Position numbers and translations under genes: made by a program
From: Phallusia fumigata
Taxonomy: Eukaryota > Chordata > Ascidiacea > Phlebobranchia > Ascidiidae
Reading direction: 5' to 3'
DNA length: 64,000 nucleotides
Assembly: GCA_008931825.1 (NCBI GenBank)
Contig: QXVZ01002098.1
Span: 1-64,000, forward strand
The notes under the pieces: generated by a model
Database searches by the model: none
What the model was told of the DNA's origin: nothing
Seen by the model: only the letters and a program-made list of their open reading frames with translations
Shown here: in pieces, positions 34,563 through 47,611 of the stretch
Layout of the letters: each line of letters begins with the position of its first letter
How positions within the stretch are numbered: position 1 is the first letter of the stretch

Positions 34563-35582
34563 TGCGCTGTGTTTTGCGCTTTTTGCTTTACATGTGAGAT
34601 AAATTTTAAGAAGTGTCTATTTCTGACAGAGAGATTGTTAGGATCGCCGACTCCACAAACAGCTGCCCAACAAGGTATTTTACTGTAATCATGTACATTG
34701 TCGGTTTAAACTCGTGGTTCTCAAACTGTGCGTCGCGCCTCCTTGGAGCTTCGTTTTATTTTTCCAGGGAGTCGCACATTAATTACGTTTCGTTGCTTTT
34801 GTTTTTTTGTCAACAAATACAACTTTGATGATAAACGTCTTTATTAAAAATGTAATCGCTGATTCGTCGAAAATCCAAATAACCTTTAAAAATTATTTCG
34901 CATTAAAAGCAGTTTGAGAAACACAGTAACAATTTGTTAAACACGATTCGATTGCTGAAAGCTAACTGTTTGGTCGTTGTCATGTGGTTTTACAATGTGT
35001 AGAGATGAATAGGCACTTTGTTATTGTTTCAGGAACTTTGATCTTACCGCTGCCGAGAAAAATCTGAATTTGAGAGAAGACCATTTCTAGCTGAGATTGC
35101 TGGAAATCCACCAAGAGCTGAATGCTCAACAAGGTATTTGATTGTAGTCAGTTACATTATCGGTTCAAACCCGTGATTCCCAAACTGTGCGACGCGACGC
35201 CCGTTTTAATTTTCCAAGGGCGTCACACAATAATTTCGTTTCGTAGCTTCTTGTTTTTTTACCAACACAAACTTTTCCAAAGGCGCCGCATCAGAAAAAT
35301 TTGAGAAACACTAGTTGACACCTATGTTAGGAACAATTAATTAAACACGATTTGATTACAAGTGCATTTTTCTGTCTATGGAATGTTTTTGTTTCAGGAA
35401 CTTTGGTCTTACCTCTGCCGAGAGAAAATCTGAATTTGAGAGTGAACCAATTCTGGTTGTGAGATTGCTGGGATCGCTGAATCCACGAACAGCTGAATGC
35501 TCAATAAAGTGAGTAAATGTAGTCAAGTACATTACCGGCTTAAACTTACGTTAGAAAATATTTATCCACCCATTTCGATTTC

Positions 35583-35618
35583 TAAAGGCTAACCAGGGTG
35601 CACACAGTTTTGTCTTTA
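35583..35618 (+). ncRNA. Family III intronic hairpin
   Basis: TAAAGGCTAACCAG and AGTTTTGTCTTTA around GGTGCACAC; two changes weaken the 3-prime arm. Confidence 0.5.
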
Positions 35619-36368
35619 CCATATTTTTTGCGATATAATTTTCATGTGTATAGAGACGACTTTGCTTTTTTTGTCTCTGCTATGTTTTTAATTTCAGGAA
35701 CTTTGTTGTAATCGCTGACAACGGAAAATTTGGATTAGGAAGTGTCCATTTCTGACTGAGAGATTGTTAGGATCGCCGGACTCCACAAAAAGCTGAATGC
35801 CCAACAAGGTATTTTACTGTAATCTTGTATATTGTCGGTTTAAACTCGTGGTTTTCAAACTGTGCGTCGCGACGCCTTGGAGCTTCGTTTTATTTTCCAA
35901 GGGCGTCACACAATAATTTTGTTTCGTTGCTTTTGTTTTTTTGACAACAAATACAATTGATAATAAACGTCTTCGAAAGTCCAAACAACCTTTAAAAATG
36001 TGTCGGATTAAAAGAGGTTTGAGAAACACTAGTTTAAACCTTTGCAGTGTACAAAGGTCTTATCGCTGGTGCGTCGAAAATCCAACAAACTTTTTCAATG
36101 GCGTCGCGGTTTTTCAATGTTTATTCTTGGCCACATTATTTTACAAAATAAATTTCAAGCGTATAGTAATGACTTTGCTTTTATCTCTGATAAGTTTTTG
36201 TTTCAGGAACTATGGTCTTACCGCTTTGACCATTTCTGGCTGTGAGATTGTTGGGATCGCCGAGTCCACAAACGGTTGAACGCTGTGCAAGTTAATTGAT
36301 TGGAGTCCGGTACATTACCGATTTAAACTTTATTTAGAAACAAACTGTTCAACACAATTTAAATTGCT

Positions 36369-36399
36369 GAAGGCTAACCTGTGTGCACACTGTTTGGTC
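36369..36399 (+). ncRNA. Family III intronic hairpin
   Basis: GAAGGCTAACC and TGTTTGGTC around the ten-base palindrome GTGTGCACAC. Confidence 0.5.
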
Positions 36400-37056
36400 G
36401 CTGTCATGTGCTTTCGCAGTTTGATTTACAATGTGTTGAGATAAATTGGCACTTTGTTATTGTTTCAGGAACTTTGATCTTTCCGCTGCCGAGAAAAATC
36501 TGAATTTGAGAGAAGACCATTTCTAGCTGTGAGATTGCTGGAAATCCACAAAGAGCTGAATGCTCAACAAGGTACTTGATTATAGTCAATTACAAGCCGT
36601 GATTCCCAAACTGTGCGACGCGACGCCCGTTTCAATTTTCCAAGGGCGTCGCACAATAATTCCGTTTCGTAGCTTTTTGATTTTGTATCAATTAATACGA
36701 TTTTAATAAAAAATTCTCATCGTTGTTGCGTCGAAAGTCCAACCAACTTTTCCAAAGGCGTCGCATCACAAACATTTGAGAAACACTAGTTAAATCCTAT
36801 GTAGGGAATGATTAATTAAACACGATTTGATTGCAAGTGCATTTTTCTTTCAATGGAATATTTTAGTTTCAGGAACTTTGGTCTTACCTCTGCCGAGAGA
36901 AAATCTGAATTGAGAGTGGACCATTTCAGGCTGTGAGATTGCTGTGATCGCCGACTCCACAAACAGCTGAATGCTCAATAATGTGAGTAAATGTAGTCAA
37001 GTACCTTACCGGTTTAAACTTACGTTTGAAAAAATTTATCCACCCATTTCGATTTC

Positions 37057-37092
37057 TAAAGGCTAACCAGGGTGCACACTGTTTAGTCTTTA
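37057..37092 (+). ncRNA. Family III intronic hairpin
   Basis: TAAAGGCTAACCAG and CTGTTTAGTCTTTA around GGTGCACA. The next exon ends with a GC donor (ATGAG|GCGAGT). Confidence 0.6.
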
Positions 37093-37355
37093 CCATGTTT
37101 TTTGCAATATGATTTTCATGTGTATAGAAATGACGTTGCATTTTTCTGTCTCTGCTATGTTTTCGTTTCAGGAACTTTGTTCTTTCCGCTGTCGTGGGAA
37201 AATCTGGATTAAGAAGTGTCCATTTCTGATTTAGAGATTGCTGGGATCGCAGACTCCACAAACCGCTGAATGCACAATGAGGCGAGTAAATGTAATCAAG
37301 TACATTACCGGTTTAAACTTAACGTTAGAAAAAATTTATCCACCCAGTCGATTTC

Positions 37356-37391
37356 TAAAGGCTAACCAGGGTGCACACTGTTTAGTCTTTA
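37356..37391 (+). ncRNA. Family III intronic hairpin
   Basis: Same arms and loop as the copy 300 bp upstream, giving the shortest regular unit of the array (about 300 bp). Confidence 0.6.
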
Positions 37392-38145
37392 CCATAGTTT
37401 TTGAGATATGATTTTCATGTGTAGAGAGATGACGTTGCATTTTTCTGTCTTTTCTATGTTTTCGTTTCAGAAACTTTGTTGCAATCGCTGTCGTGGGAAA
37501 ATCTGGATTAAGATGTGACCATTTCTGATTGAGAGATTGCTGGGATCGCCGACTCCACAAACAGCTGAATGCCCAACAAGGTATTTTACTGTAATCTTGT
37601 ACATTGTCGTTCTAAACCCGTAGTTTTCAAACTGAGCCTCGCGACTCCTCGGTTCTTCGTTTTAATTTTGCAAGTTTGTCGAAAAATAATTTCGTTTCGC
37701 AGCTGTTTGGTTTTGTATCAAAAATACAACTTTGATTACAAAGGTCTTATCACTGGTGCGTCGAAAGTTCAGCAAACTTTTCCAAAAGCGTCGCAATGAA
37801 AAAGGTTTATGAAACACTGGTTTAAACTTGTGTAAGACACTATTTAATTGATGAAGGCTAACCGAGGGTGCGCACTGTTCAGTCTACGCCATATTATTTT
37901 GCAAAATGGTTTGCAAGTGTATAGTGATGACTTTGCATTTTTCTGACTCGAATATGTTTTTGTTTCAGTAACTTTCGCGGTCAAGGAAAATTCTGAGTTT
38001 GAGAGTGAACCATTTCTGACTGTGAGATTGCTGGGATCGCCGACTTTACTAACAGCTGAATGCTCAATAAGGTGAATAAATGTAATCAAGTACATTACCG
38101 GCTTAAACTTACGTTAGAAAAAATTTATCCACCCATTTCGATTTC

Positions 38146-38181
38146 TAAAGGCTAACCAGGGTGCACACTGTTTAGTCTTTA
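38146..38181 (+). ncRNA. Family III intronic hairpin
   Basis: TAAAGGCTAACCAG and CTGTTTAGTCTTTA around GGTGCACA. Confidence 0.6.
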
Positions 38182-38612
38182 CCATATTTTTTGCAATATG
38201 ATTTTCATGTGTAGAGAGATGAAGTTGTATTTTTCTGTCTCTGCTATGTTGTCGTTTCAGGAACTTTGTTCTAATCGCTGTCGTGGGAAAATCTGGATTA
38301 AGAAATGACCATTTTTGACTGAGACATTGCTGGGATTGCCGACTTCACAAAGGTCTAAATGTTCAGCAGGTATTCATTTATCTTCAATTACATTGTCGCT
38401 TTAAACTTAACTCTAACTGGGTCGCGACGCCTAGGTGCTTCGTTTTAATTTTTCAAGGGCGCCTCGCTATAATTATGTTTCGTTGCTTTTTGTTTTTGTT
38501 TCGACAAATAAACTTTGATAATAAACGTCTTAATTGAAATCTTATCGCTGATTCGATGAAAGTCCCAAAAACATTTCCAAATGTTTCGCATTGATTGACA
38601 CAACTTGATTGC

Positions 38613-38647
38613 TAAAGGCTAACCAGGGTGCACACTGTTTAGCTTTT
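38613..38647 (+). ncRNA. Family III intronic hairpin, last of the plus arm
   Basis: AAAGGCTAACCAG and CTGTTTAGCTTTT around GGTGCACA. The following exon ends at 38814 (ACAA|GTTAAT). An N at 38849 then joins the array to the minisatellite. Confidence 0.6.
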
Positions 38648-38849
38648 GTGCTGTGTTTTGCGCTTTTTGCTTTACATGTGAGATAAATTTGCATTTTTCT
38701 GTCTCTGATATTGTTTGTTTCAGGAATGTTGGGATTGCCGCTGTCGAGAAAACAATACGACTTGGGAGAAGACATTTCATCTATGGTTCCGGGGATCTCC
38801 GACCAAACCAACAAGTTAATTGACTATGGTAAAGCACTTAAATTTAATN

Positions 38850-40150
38850 TCTCTATGGTCTCGGATTTCCATCTCTATAGTCTCGGATTTCCATCTCTAC
38901 AGACTCGGATTTCTCACCTCTACAGACTCGGATTTCTCACCTCTACAAACTCGGATTTCCATCTCTATGATCTCTGACTTCTGTCCTCTACAGACTCTAT
39001 AGACTCGGATTTGCATCTCTATAGACTCGGATTTCCATCTCTATAGTCTCGGATTTCTCACCTGTACAGACTCGGATTTTCATCTCTACGGTCTCGTACT
39101 TTTCACCTCTACAGACTCGGATTTCCATATCTACACACTCGGATTTCCACCTCTCAGCCCCGGATTTCCATCTCTATGGTCTCGGATTTTTCACCTCTAT
39201 AGTCTCGGATTTCCATCTCTGTAGACTCGGATTTTCATCTCTATATTTCCATCTCTATAGACTCGGATCTGCATCTCTATAGACTCAGATTTCCATCTCT
39301 ATAGTCTCGGATTTCTCACCTGTACAGACTCGGAATTCCATCTCTATGGTCTCGTACTTCTCACATCTACACACTCGGATTTCCACCTCTCAGACTCGGA
39401 TTTCCATCTCTATGGTCTCGGATTTTTCACCTCTATAGTCTCGGATTTCCATCTCTCACCTCTACAGACTCGGATTTCCATCCCTATGGTCTCGTACTTC
39501 TCACCTCTACAGACTCGGATTTCCATCTCTACACACTCGAATTTCCTCCTCTCAGTCTATGGTCTCGGATTATTCACCTCTATAGTCTCGGATTTCCATC
39601 TCTATAGTCTCGGATTTCCACCTTTATAGACTCGGATTTTCATCTCGACTCGGTTTTTCTTCTCTATAGTCTCGGATTTCTATCTCTATAGACACGGATT
39701 TCCATAGACTCGGATTTATCTCTATCTCTATAGTCTCGCGGATTTCCATCTCTATAGACTCGGATTTCCATCTATCTCTAGACTCGGATTTTAATCTCTA
39801 TAGACACGGATTTATCTCTATCTCTATAGTCTCGCGGATTTCCATCTCTATAGACTCGGATTTCCATCTCTAGACTCGGATTTTAATCTCTATAGACTCG
39901 GCTCTATAGTCTCGGATTTCAATCTCTATGGTCTCGGATTTTCATCTCTAAGGTCTCGGATTTCCACCTCTATGGTCTCGGATTTTTCACCTCTATAGTC
40001 TCGGATTTCCATCTCTATAGTCTCGGATTTCCACCTTTATAGACTCGGATTTCCATCTCTATAGACTCGGATTTCTCGGCTCGGATTTTCACCACTACAA
40101 ACTCGGATTTTCATCTCTATGGTCTCGGAATTCTTCGGATTCGGATTTCA
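38850..40150 (+). repeat. Minisatellite 1, about 22 bp
   Basis: Dozens of diverged copies of CTCTATAGTCTCGGATTTCC with variants ACTCGG and TTCTCACC. Pyrimidine-rich on this strand. The left edge is an N, so its link to the array is not proven. Confidence 0.85.
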
Positions 40151-40239
40151 CTACTTCCTCGTATAGAGAGAAAAAATAAATACGAAAGTTTCTGTTCGGA
40201 TTCTATTATAAAACGCGCACAAAATATACGAGAAATCTG

Positions 40240-41218
40240 CGGTGGTGAGTTTCTCTAGAGAATCTTTCTGGTGGATCGTGGTGAACTTTCTCCAGAGGTG
40301 GAACGGAATCTCTCTAGAGGTGAAGTCTCGGAGAAATCTCTCTGGTGGATCTAAATGAAAATATACACAGGGTGTAGAGAAAGTCTAGAGAGGTGGAATC
40401 TCTCTTAGAGGTGGAATCTCTCTAGTCTCTCTTAGAGGTGGAATCTCTCGGAGGTGAAGTCTCTCTAGGAGACAAGAGGTGAAGTCTCTTTTTTTGGAGG
40501 TGAAGTCTCTCATAGAAGTGGGGGAATTCTTTATTAGAGGTAAATTGGTCTCTTAGAGATGGAATCACTCCAGAGGTGCAATCTCTCTGAGGTGAAGTCT
40601 CCCTAGAGGTGAGGTCTCTCTAGAGGTGAAGTCTCTCTAGAGGTGAAGCGCAGTCTCTCTAGAGGTGCAGTCTCTCTACGCGGTAAAGTCTCTCTAGGAG
40701 GTAAAGTCTTTCTTAGAGGTGGAACCTTCTTGAGGTACAATCTCTCTTAGAGGTAAAGTTTCTCTTAGAGGTGAAGTCTCTCTTAGAGGTGAAATCCCTC
40801 TTCAGGTGAAATCTCTCTTGAGGTAATTGGCGTAATCTCTCTAGAGGTGAAATAAATCTCTCTTAGAGGTGAAGTCTCTCTAGAGGTTGGATCAGGTGCA
40901 ATCTCCCTAGAGGTGAAGTCTCCCTAGAGGTGAAGTCTCCCTAGAGGTGAAGTCTCCCTAGAGGTGAAGTCTCTCTCTTGGAGGTGAAGTCTCCCTAGAG
41001 GTGAAGTCTCTCTAGAGGTGAAGTCTCTCTAGAGGTGAAGTTTCAGAAGTCTCCCTAGAGGTAATGTCTCTCTAGAGGTGAAGTCTCTCTAAAGAGGTGC
41101 AGTCTCTCCACGCGGTAAAGTCTCTCAAGGAGGTAAAGTCTCTCTAGAGGTGAAGTCTCCAGGCTCTCTACGCGGTAAAGACTCTCTAGGAGGTAAAGTC
41201 TCTTAGAGGTGAAGTCTC
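40240..41218 (+). repeat. Minisatellite 2, about 17 bp
   Basis: Copies of GAGGTGAAGTCTCTCTA with TTAGAGGTG variants. A second block lies at 41775-42110 inside minisatellite 3, showing that the two arrays were intermixed by rearrangement. Confidence 0.85.
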
Positions 41219-41219
41219 G

Positions 41220-44200
41220 AGACCAAAACGAGATCAACGAACATACAAACCAATACGAGATCAACACAACTAATGCTAGATCAACACAACTATACACAAC
41301 CAATGCGAGATCAACACACCCATATACAACCAAGACGAGATCAACACAACTATACACAACCAATTCAGATAAACACACATGCATACACAACCAATACGAG
41401 ATCAACACGGCGAGATCAACACAACCATGGCCAATACGAGATCAACATACCCATACACAATCAATACGAGATCAACACAACCAAGACGAGATTGACACTC
41501 CCATACACAACTAATGCGAGACATACACAACCAATGCGAGATCAACAAATACATACACAACCAAGACGTGATTGACACACCCATACACAACTAATGCGAG
41601 ACATACACAACCAATGCGAGTTTAACAAATACATGCACTACACAACCACTACGAGACATACATAACCAATACGAGATCAACAGAACTATACACAACCAAT
41701 ACGAGATTAACACACAATACAACCAATGCGAGATCAAGACATTCATACAAAACCAAAACCAGATTAACACATAAGTCTCTCTTAGAGGTGGAATCTCTTT
41801 GAAATCTGTCTAGAGGTGATGTCTTTCTTTGAGGTGGAATCTCCCTAGAGGTGAAGTCACTCTAGAGGTGAAGACTCTCTGGAGGTGAAGTCTCTCTTAA
41901 GAGGTGCAGTATCTATCGGAGGTAAAGTCTCTCTTAGAGTTGAAGGCTCTCTTAGAGGTGAAGTCTCTCTTAGAGGTGAAGTCTCTTTTAGCGTTGGAAT
42001 TTCTCAAGAGGTGAAGTCCCTCTTAGAGATGTAGTCCCTCTTAGAGGTGAAATCTCTTTTAAAGATAGGAGTGCAGTCTCTCTAGGGATGAATCTAAATA
42101 TACACAACATATACGACATACACGAGACCAAAACGAGATCAACGAATAACCACAACCAATACGAGATCAACACATCCATACACAACCAATGCGAGATCAA
42201 CACATACATACATACATAACCAATACGAGATCTGAAGTCTTTCTACATACACTACACAACCAATGCGAGACATACACAACTAACACGAGATCAACACATA
42301 CATACACTTCAAAACCAATACGAAATCAACACAACTATACACAACCAAGACAAGATCAACACAACTATACACAACCAAGACAAGATTAACACACCCATAC
42401 ACAACTAATGCGCGACATACACAGACAAGACTAGATTAACACACCCACACCGAACTAATGCGCGACATATACAACCAATGCAAGACCAGCACATGCATAC
42501 ACTACACAACCACTACGAGACATGCACAACCAATATGAGATCAAAAGAACTATACACAACCAATACGAGATTAACACACGAAACAACCAATGCGAGACAT
42601 ACACAACCAATGCGAGATCAACACATACATACACAACCAAAACGAGATTAACACAAACATACACTACACAACCAATTCAGATCAAAATACATACGTACAC
42701 AACCAATGCGAGATCAACATATACATACACAAGTAATACGAGATCAACACAACACTACAAATTTAAAACCAGATCAACACAACCATGCCACAATCGATGG
42801 GAGATCAACACATACATACACAACTAATATGAGGTCAACATACCCATACACAACCAATGCGGGATGAACACAGCTATACACAACCAATACGAGATCAACA
42901 CGTACATACACAACCAATACGAGGTCAACATACCCATACACAACCAATGCGAGATGAACACAGCTATACACAACCAATACGAGATCAACATACCCATACA
43001 CAACCGATACGAGATCAACACAACCAATATAACAATACGAGATCATCATATACAAACACAACCAATGCCCAATCAACACAACCATACGCAACCAATGTGA
43101 GATCAACACATACATACACAACGGATACGAGATCAACATACCCATACACAACTAATCCAGATAAAGTCACATATATACACAACCAATACGTACACAACTA
43201 TACACAACCCAGACACGATCAACACAACTATACACAAACAAGACAAGATCAACACAACCATACACAACCAATACGAGATCAACACATACATACACAACCA
43301 ATGCGAGATCAACACATACATACACAAATATACATAAACAAGACGAGATCAATACAAACATACACAACCAATGCGAGATCAACACATACATACACAACTA
43401 TGCATAACTAATACAAAATCAACACAACCATACGCAACCAAAGTGAAATCAACACATACAAACACAACCAATACGAGATTAACATACCCACACACGACCA
43501 ATCCAGATAAACACACATGCATACACAACCAATACGAGATCAACACATCCATACACAACCAACACGAGATCAACGCACCCATATACAACCAATACGAGAA
43601 CAACACAACCATACACAACTATACACAAACAAGACGAGATCAACACAACCATACGCAAGCAATGCGAGATCAACACATACGTACACAACCAATGCGAGAT
43701 CAACACATCTATACACAACCAATACGCGATCAACACGTACATTCACAACCAATGCGAAATCAACACATACAAACACAACCAATACGAGATCAACATACCC
43801 ATACACAACCAATCCAGATAAACACACATACATACACAACCAACACGAGATCATTACAACCATACACTAACAATGCGAGATCATCATAACTATATACAAC
43901 CAATACGAGATCAACACATACATACACGACCAATACGAGATCAACACAACCAATACAAGATCAACACATCTATACACAACCAATACGAGATCAACACAGC
44001 CACACACAACCAATACGAAATCAACACAACTATACAATACCAAGACAAGATTAACACAACTATACACAGCCAAGACGAGATCAACATACCCATACACAAC
44101 CAATCCAGATAAACACACATACATACACAACCAATACGAGATCAACACATACATACATAACCAATACGTGAGCAACACATACATACACTATACAACCAAT

Positions 44201-45375
44201 GCGAGATCAATACATGCATACACTACACAACCACTACGAGACATACACAACCAATATGATATCAACAGTACTATTCACAACCTATAAGAGATTAACACAC
44301 GATACAACCAATGCGAGACATACACAACCAATGCGAGATCAACACATACATACACAACCAATGCGAGATCAACACAACTATACACAACCAAGACTAGTTC
44401 AACACACACATACACAATCAATGCGAGATCAAAACATACATACACAACCAATGCGAGATCAACACAACTATACACAACCAAGATGAGTTCAACACACACA
44501 TACACAACCAATGCGAGATCAACACATACATACATAACCAATACGTGATCAACACATACATACACTACAACCAATGCGAGATCAACACATACATACACTA
44601 CACAACCACTACGAGACATACACAACCAATATGAGATCAACAGAACTATACACAACCAATACGAGATTAACACACGATACAACCAATGCGAGACATACAC
44701 AACCAATGCGAGATCAACACATACATACACAACCAAAACGAGATTAACACATACATACACTACACAACCAATTCAGATTAAAATGCATACGTACGCAACC
44801 AATGCGAGATCAACATATACATACACAAGTAATACAAGATCAACACTACCCTACAAATTTAAAACCAGATCAACACAACCATACCACAATCGATGCGAGA
44901 TCAACACATACATACACAACTAATACGAGGTCAACATACTCATACACAACCAATGCGAGATGAACACAGCTATACACAACCAATACGAGATCAACATACC
45001 CATACACATCCAATCCAGATAATCACACATACATACACAACCAATACGAGATCAACACAACCATACACAACCAATACAACAATATGAGATCATCACATAC
45101 ATACACAACCAATGCCTGATCAACACAACCATACGCAAGCCATGTGAGATCAACACAACTATACACAACCAATACGAGATCAACAAAACCATACACCAGC
45201 AATACGAGATCAACAAACCCATTCACAACCAATGCGAGATCAACATATAGATACATAAGTAATACGAAATCAACACAACACTACAAATTTAATACGAGAT
45301 CAACACAACCATACCACAACCGATGCGAGATTAAAACATACATACACAGCCAATCAATTATAGCATACAATACCG
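41220..45375 (+). repeat. Minisatellite 3, mainly 30 bp
   Basis: The unit is ATGCGAGATC-AACACATACA-TACACAACCA, with GAC, TACG and CATACCC variants and several higher-order stretches (42.7-43.1 resembles 44.7-45.1 kb). Because the unit is a multiple of three, frames stay open on both strands (MRDQHIHTQP on plus, YVCVDLALVV on minus). These frames are a by-product of the period, not genes. Confidence 0.9.
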
Positions 45376-45379
45376 ACAG

Positions 45380-46560
45380 TTAGTAGAGAAGTAGTCATGC
45401 GCCCGATGAATTAGGATACTATTACCGTTAAATGACGAAGTTGGTAGAAGTTTATTTTTAACGTGACTACGAAGACTAACATATGTGCACTCAAAACAAG
45501 GACAAAGTGCATTTCATTGAGCAATGTCTGAAGTAGAAGTGATCTGAAGGTCTGAGTGGCAAGATTATTCGCTGGCTGCATCAATCATGTCCCAAGCCGA
45601 TTAGTCCAGAGTTCACCTTGTCAGCAGTAAGTTCAAGAAGTTCCTGAAACAAAAGCATACCACAGACAAAAAATGCAAAAAAAACTGCCCATTGTTATCA
45701 TTTCGCAAAAAGCTTGTTGCACAGGCAAACCTGTGTTAACCGTGTTTATCCAAGCAAATTTTGTTTAAAATCGTTTCATTTAGCTGTCAGTATCAAACCA
45801 CAGTAGTCCTGCAAGCAGTGATGGTCTTCCGCGGTCAGTGCTGATGAGACGTTCTAAAGACAAAATCGCGGAAATAACTAAGCGAGAATTACCGCTATCA
45901 ATAATGCACAGTTGCTGAAAAAAATGTGTTTAGGACAAACAAGGGAGTTTTCAGTGCGGACGCTGTACCACACCACCACCCATGTTAAATTTAATTCGTT
46001 ATCCAGATCCAAATTTGATTTATTACCAACCACCAAAACAAGAACTGAGACAAGTGGTTCATATTCCATATAATCTAACTTCATTTTTCACTTAGGTAAC
46101 CCTTCCATCACAGAAGCATTTCGTTTGTGGTGTTTGCAAGCATGCAAAACGTTTAAACAACGTTTTACTCATTTGAGGCTAGCGGGAGAATCACTGGGGA
46201 AATGGGGGTCAAACGAAACAGAAGGCACAACTCCATCATTATATCTACCAGTTGTGAAAGTTTCATCCAAACTAAAGCCGAAACATTATGACCGTATGAA
46301 TACACACTTCGACAAATTGTCATAACACCTAAAGAAGTCATTAAGAAAGCACTTTTATACGTCTTACAGTAATTAGGCCGGAACAAAAAATGAAAATACA
46401 AAACTAACAAACTAACCTGTCTGAAGCCACTGTCCTTTGCATCTTTGTTCTCTTCCACTAAAATACATACGAACTCTTTCTGTTACTTTTACACTTTCTG
46501 CACAAGGAATTCTGCGCCATACGTATCTAAGTAATAAAATTTAAAATTGGTTAATATGGG
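45380..46560 (-). other. Repeat remnants and host exon C
   Basis: A minus-strand exon ends at the donor CAGACAG|GTTAGT (46417) and carries GGACAGTGGCTTCAGACAG, the family C exon also found at 49643 and 51103. The region 46100-46320 is a copy of the interspersed repeat seen at 24.48 kb. From 45.38 to 46.1 kb nothing further is supported. Confidence 0.4.
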
Positions 46561-46602
46561 AAGACAGGACAAAAATATTTATATATCTAGTACAATTGGC
46601 GT

Positions 46603-46642
46603 ACAGGGGACGGTAAGCGTGCACTTTGTATCACCTCCTGTG
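46603..46642 (-). ncRNA. Family IV intronic hairpin
   Basis: On the plus strand ACAGGGGACGGT and ATCACCTCCTGT arms surround AGCGTGCACTT. Just beside it (46556-46580) is a half family II hairpin, CATGGGAAGACAGGA-type, cut short. Confidence 0.55.
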
Positions 46643-46848
46643 TTAAGTTTAATTCGTTATCTAGACATAAGTTTGATTTGATAGAAATAAAATGGTTTAA
46701 ACTTATCTGTGCAAATATCGGCTGTCAGATTTGTAGTCCTTTTTGTTTCTTTCCTCGTCGGATATAGACAAACATCTGCATAAGTAGCAAAGTTAGTGAT
46801 GTATAGTAATTGAAACAGCATGTTTAGGACAATCAATGCAATTCGCGT

Positions 46849-46887
46849 ACAGAGGGTGTTCAGCGTGCACTCTGTACCACCTCCTGT
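46849..46887 (-). ncRNA. Family IV intronic hairpin
   Basis: ACAGAGGGTGTTCAG and CTGTACCACCTCCTGT around CGTGCACT; the arms pair imperfectly. Confidence 0.5.
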
Positions 46888-47314
46888 GTTCAATTTAGTT
46901 CGTTGTCTAGATATAAATTTCATCACCCTTGAATCAGTTACATGGAAAGAAAATGGTTTAAACTCATCTGTCTAAATATCGACTGTCAGGTTTGTAGCTC
47001 CTTTTCTTTCTTTCTTCGTCGCATTAATCCTTGCCTGAGAAAACAATAAAAAGTAGAGTTTAAACACTGCAGGTTTTGCAATCTATTGGATCTTTTGGAA
47101 AGTTGTTGGACAGACATCTGCAACAAAACTAACAACACAGTAATTAAGTTTGAGTAATAAAGCCTATTATCAGGCGTAGGAATTCCTATGCATTCGAGTA
47201 TAGCGAATGTGTTGAAGGTTATGAATAAAACATAATAATATGCCTAATAAAATAAAAATCGGCTAACATGGGAAGACAGGATAAGAACTAATTTATATCT
47301 AGTACAATTGGGGT

Positions 47315-47353
47315 ACAGGAGACGGTCAGCTTGCACTCAGTACCACCTCCTGT
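47315..47353 (-). ncRNA. Family IV hairpin, core changed
   Basis: ACAGGAGACGGT and ACCACCTCCTGT pair well, but the apex reads CTTGCAC, breaking the palindrome. Confidence 0.5.
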
Positions 47354-47572
47354 GTTAAGTTTAATTCGTTATCTAGATATAAATTTGATTTGATAGAAAG
47401 ACAATGGTTTAAACTTATCTGTGCAAATATCGGCTGTCAGGTTTGTAATCCTTTTTGCTTCTTTCCTCGTCGGACATAGACAAACATCTGCATAAGTAAC
47501 AAGGTTAAAAACGCTACTAGTGATGTATAGTAATTGAAACAGCGTGTTTTGAACAATCAACGTAATTCGCGT

Positions 47573-47611
47573 ACAGAGGGTGTTCAGCGTGCATTCTGTA
47601 CCACCTCCTGT
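47573..47611 (-). ncRNA. Family IV hairpin, core GTGCAT
   Basis: ACAGAGGGTGTTCAG and CTGTACCACCTCCTGT around CGTGCATT. Confidence 0.45.

Larger units (their letters stand above)
25200..38830 (+). ncRNA. Dense family III array: tandem non-coding exon plus hairpin-intron units
   Basis: Thirty-odd homologous exons, mostly 90-112 nt, open GGAACTTTG and close with ATCGCCGACTCCACAAA then CAACAAG|GTATTT or AATAAG|GTGAGT. Positions: 25218-25263, 25453-25556, 25967-26078, 29215-29323, 29607-29712, 30115-30224, 30403-30511, 30755-30865, 31055-31163, 31530-31620, 31775-31872, 32262-32372, 32561-32670, 32860-32969, 33297-33388, 33544-33641, 34027-34137, 34314-34423, 35033-35133, 35398-35508, 35698-35808, 36207-36290, 36467-36571, 36873-36982, 37172-37281 (GC donor), 37471-37580, 37969-38071, 38261-38369, 38724-38814. 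Every frame meets stops and lengths differ by non-multiples of three, so they are not coding. Introns of about 180-500 nt carry one hairpin, a conserved TTTTTCTGTCTCTG tract and TTTGTTTCAG. Confidence 0.6.

Noticed and set aside
29215-38095. Minus-strand frames of 70-136 codons across the array (MWSRRSQQSLNQKW-type)
   Set aside because: They read antisense through exon, acceptor tract and part of the intron, recur only because the unit recurs, and match no domain.
25200-38830. Mutually exclusive protein-coding exons of the Dscam type
   Set aside because: The exons have stops in all frames on the transcribed strand and length differences not divisible by three.
38850-45375. CRISPR-like array
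   Set aside because: Units are head to tail without unique spacers, and vary by point changes and indels like a minisatellite. The context is eukaryotic.
41209-45383. Long open frames in both directions (for example 184 codons on plus at 42857-43411)
   Set aside because: They follow from a 30-bp repeat whose length is a multiple of three and whose unit lacks stops; the predicted proteins are simple repeats.
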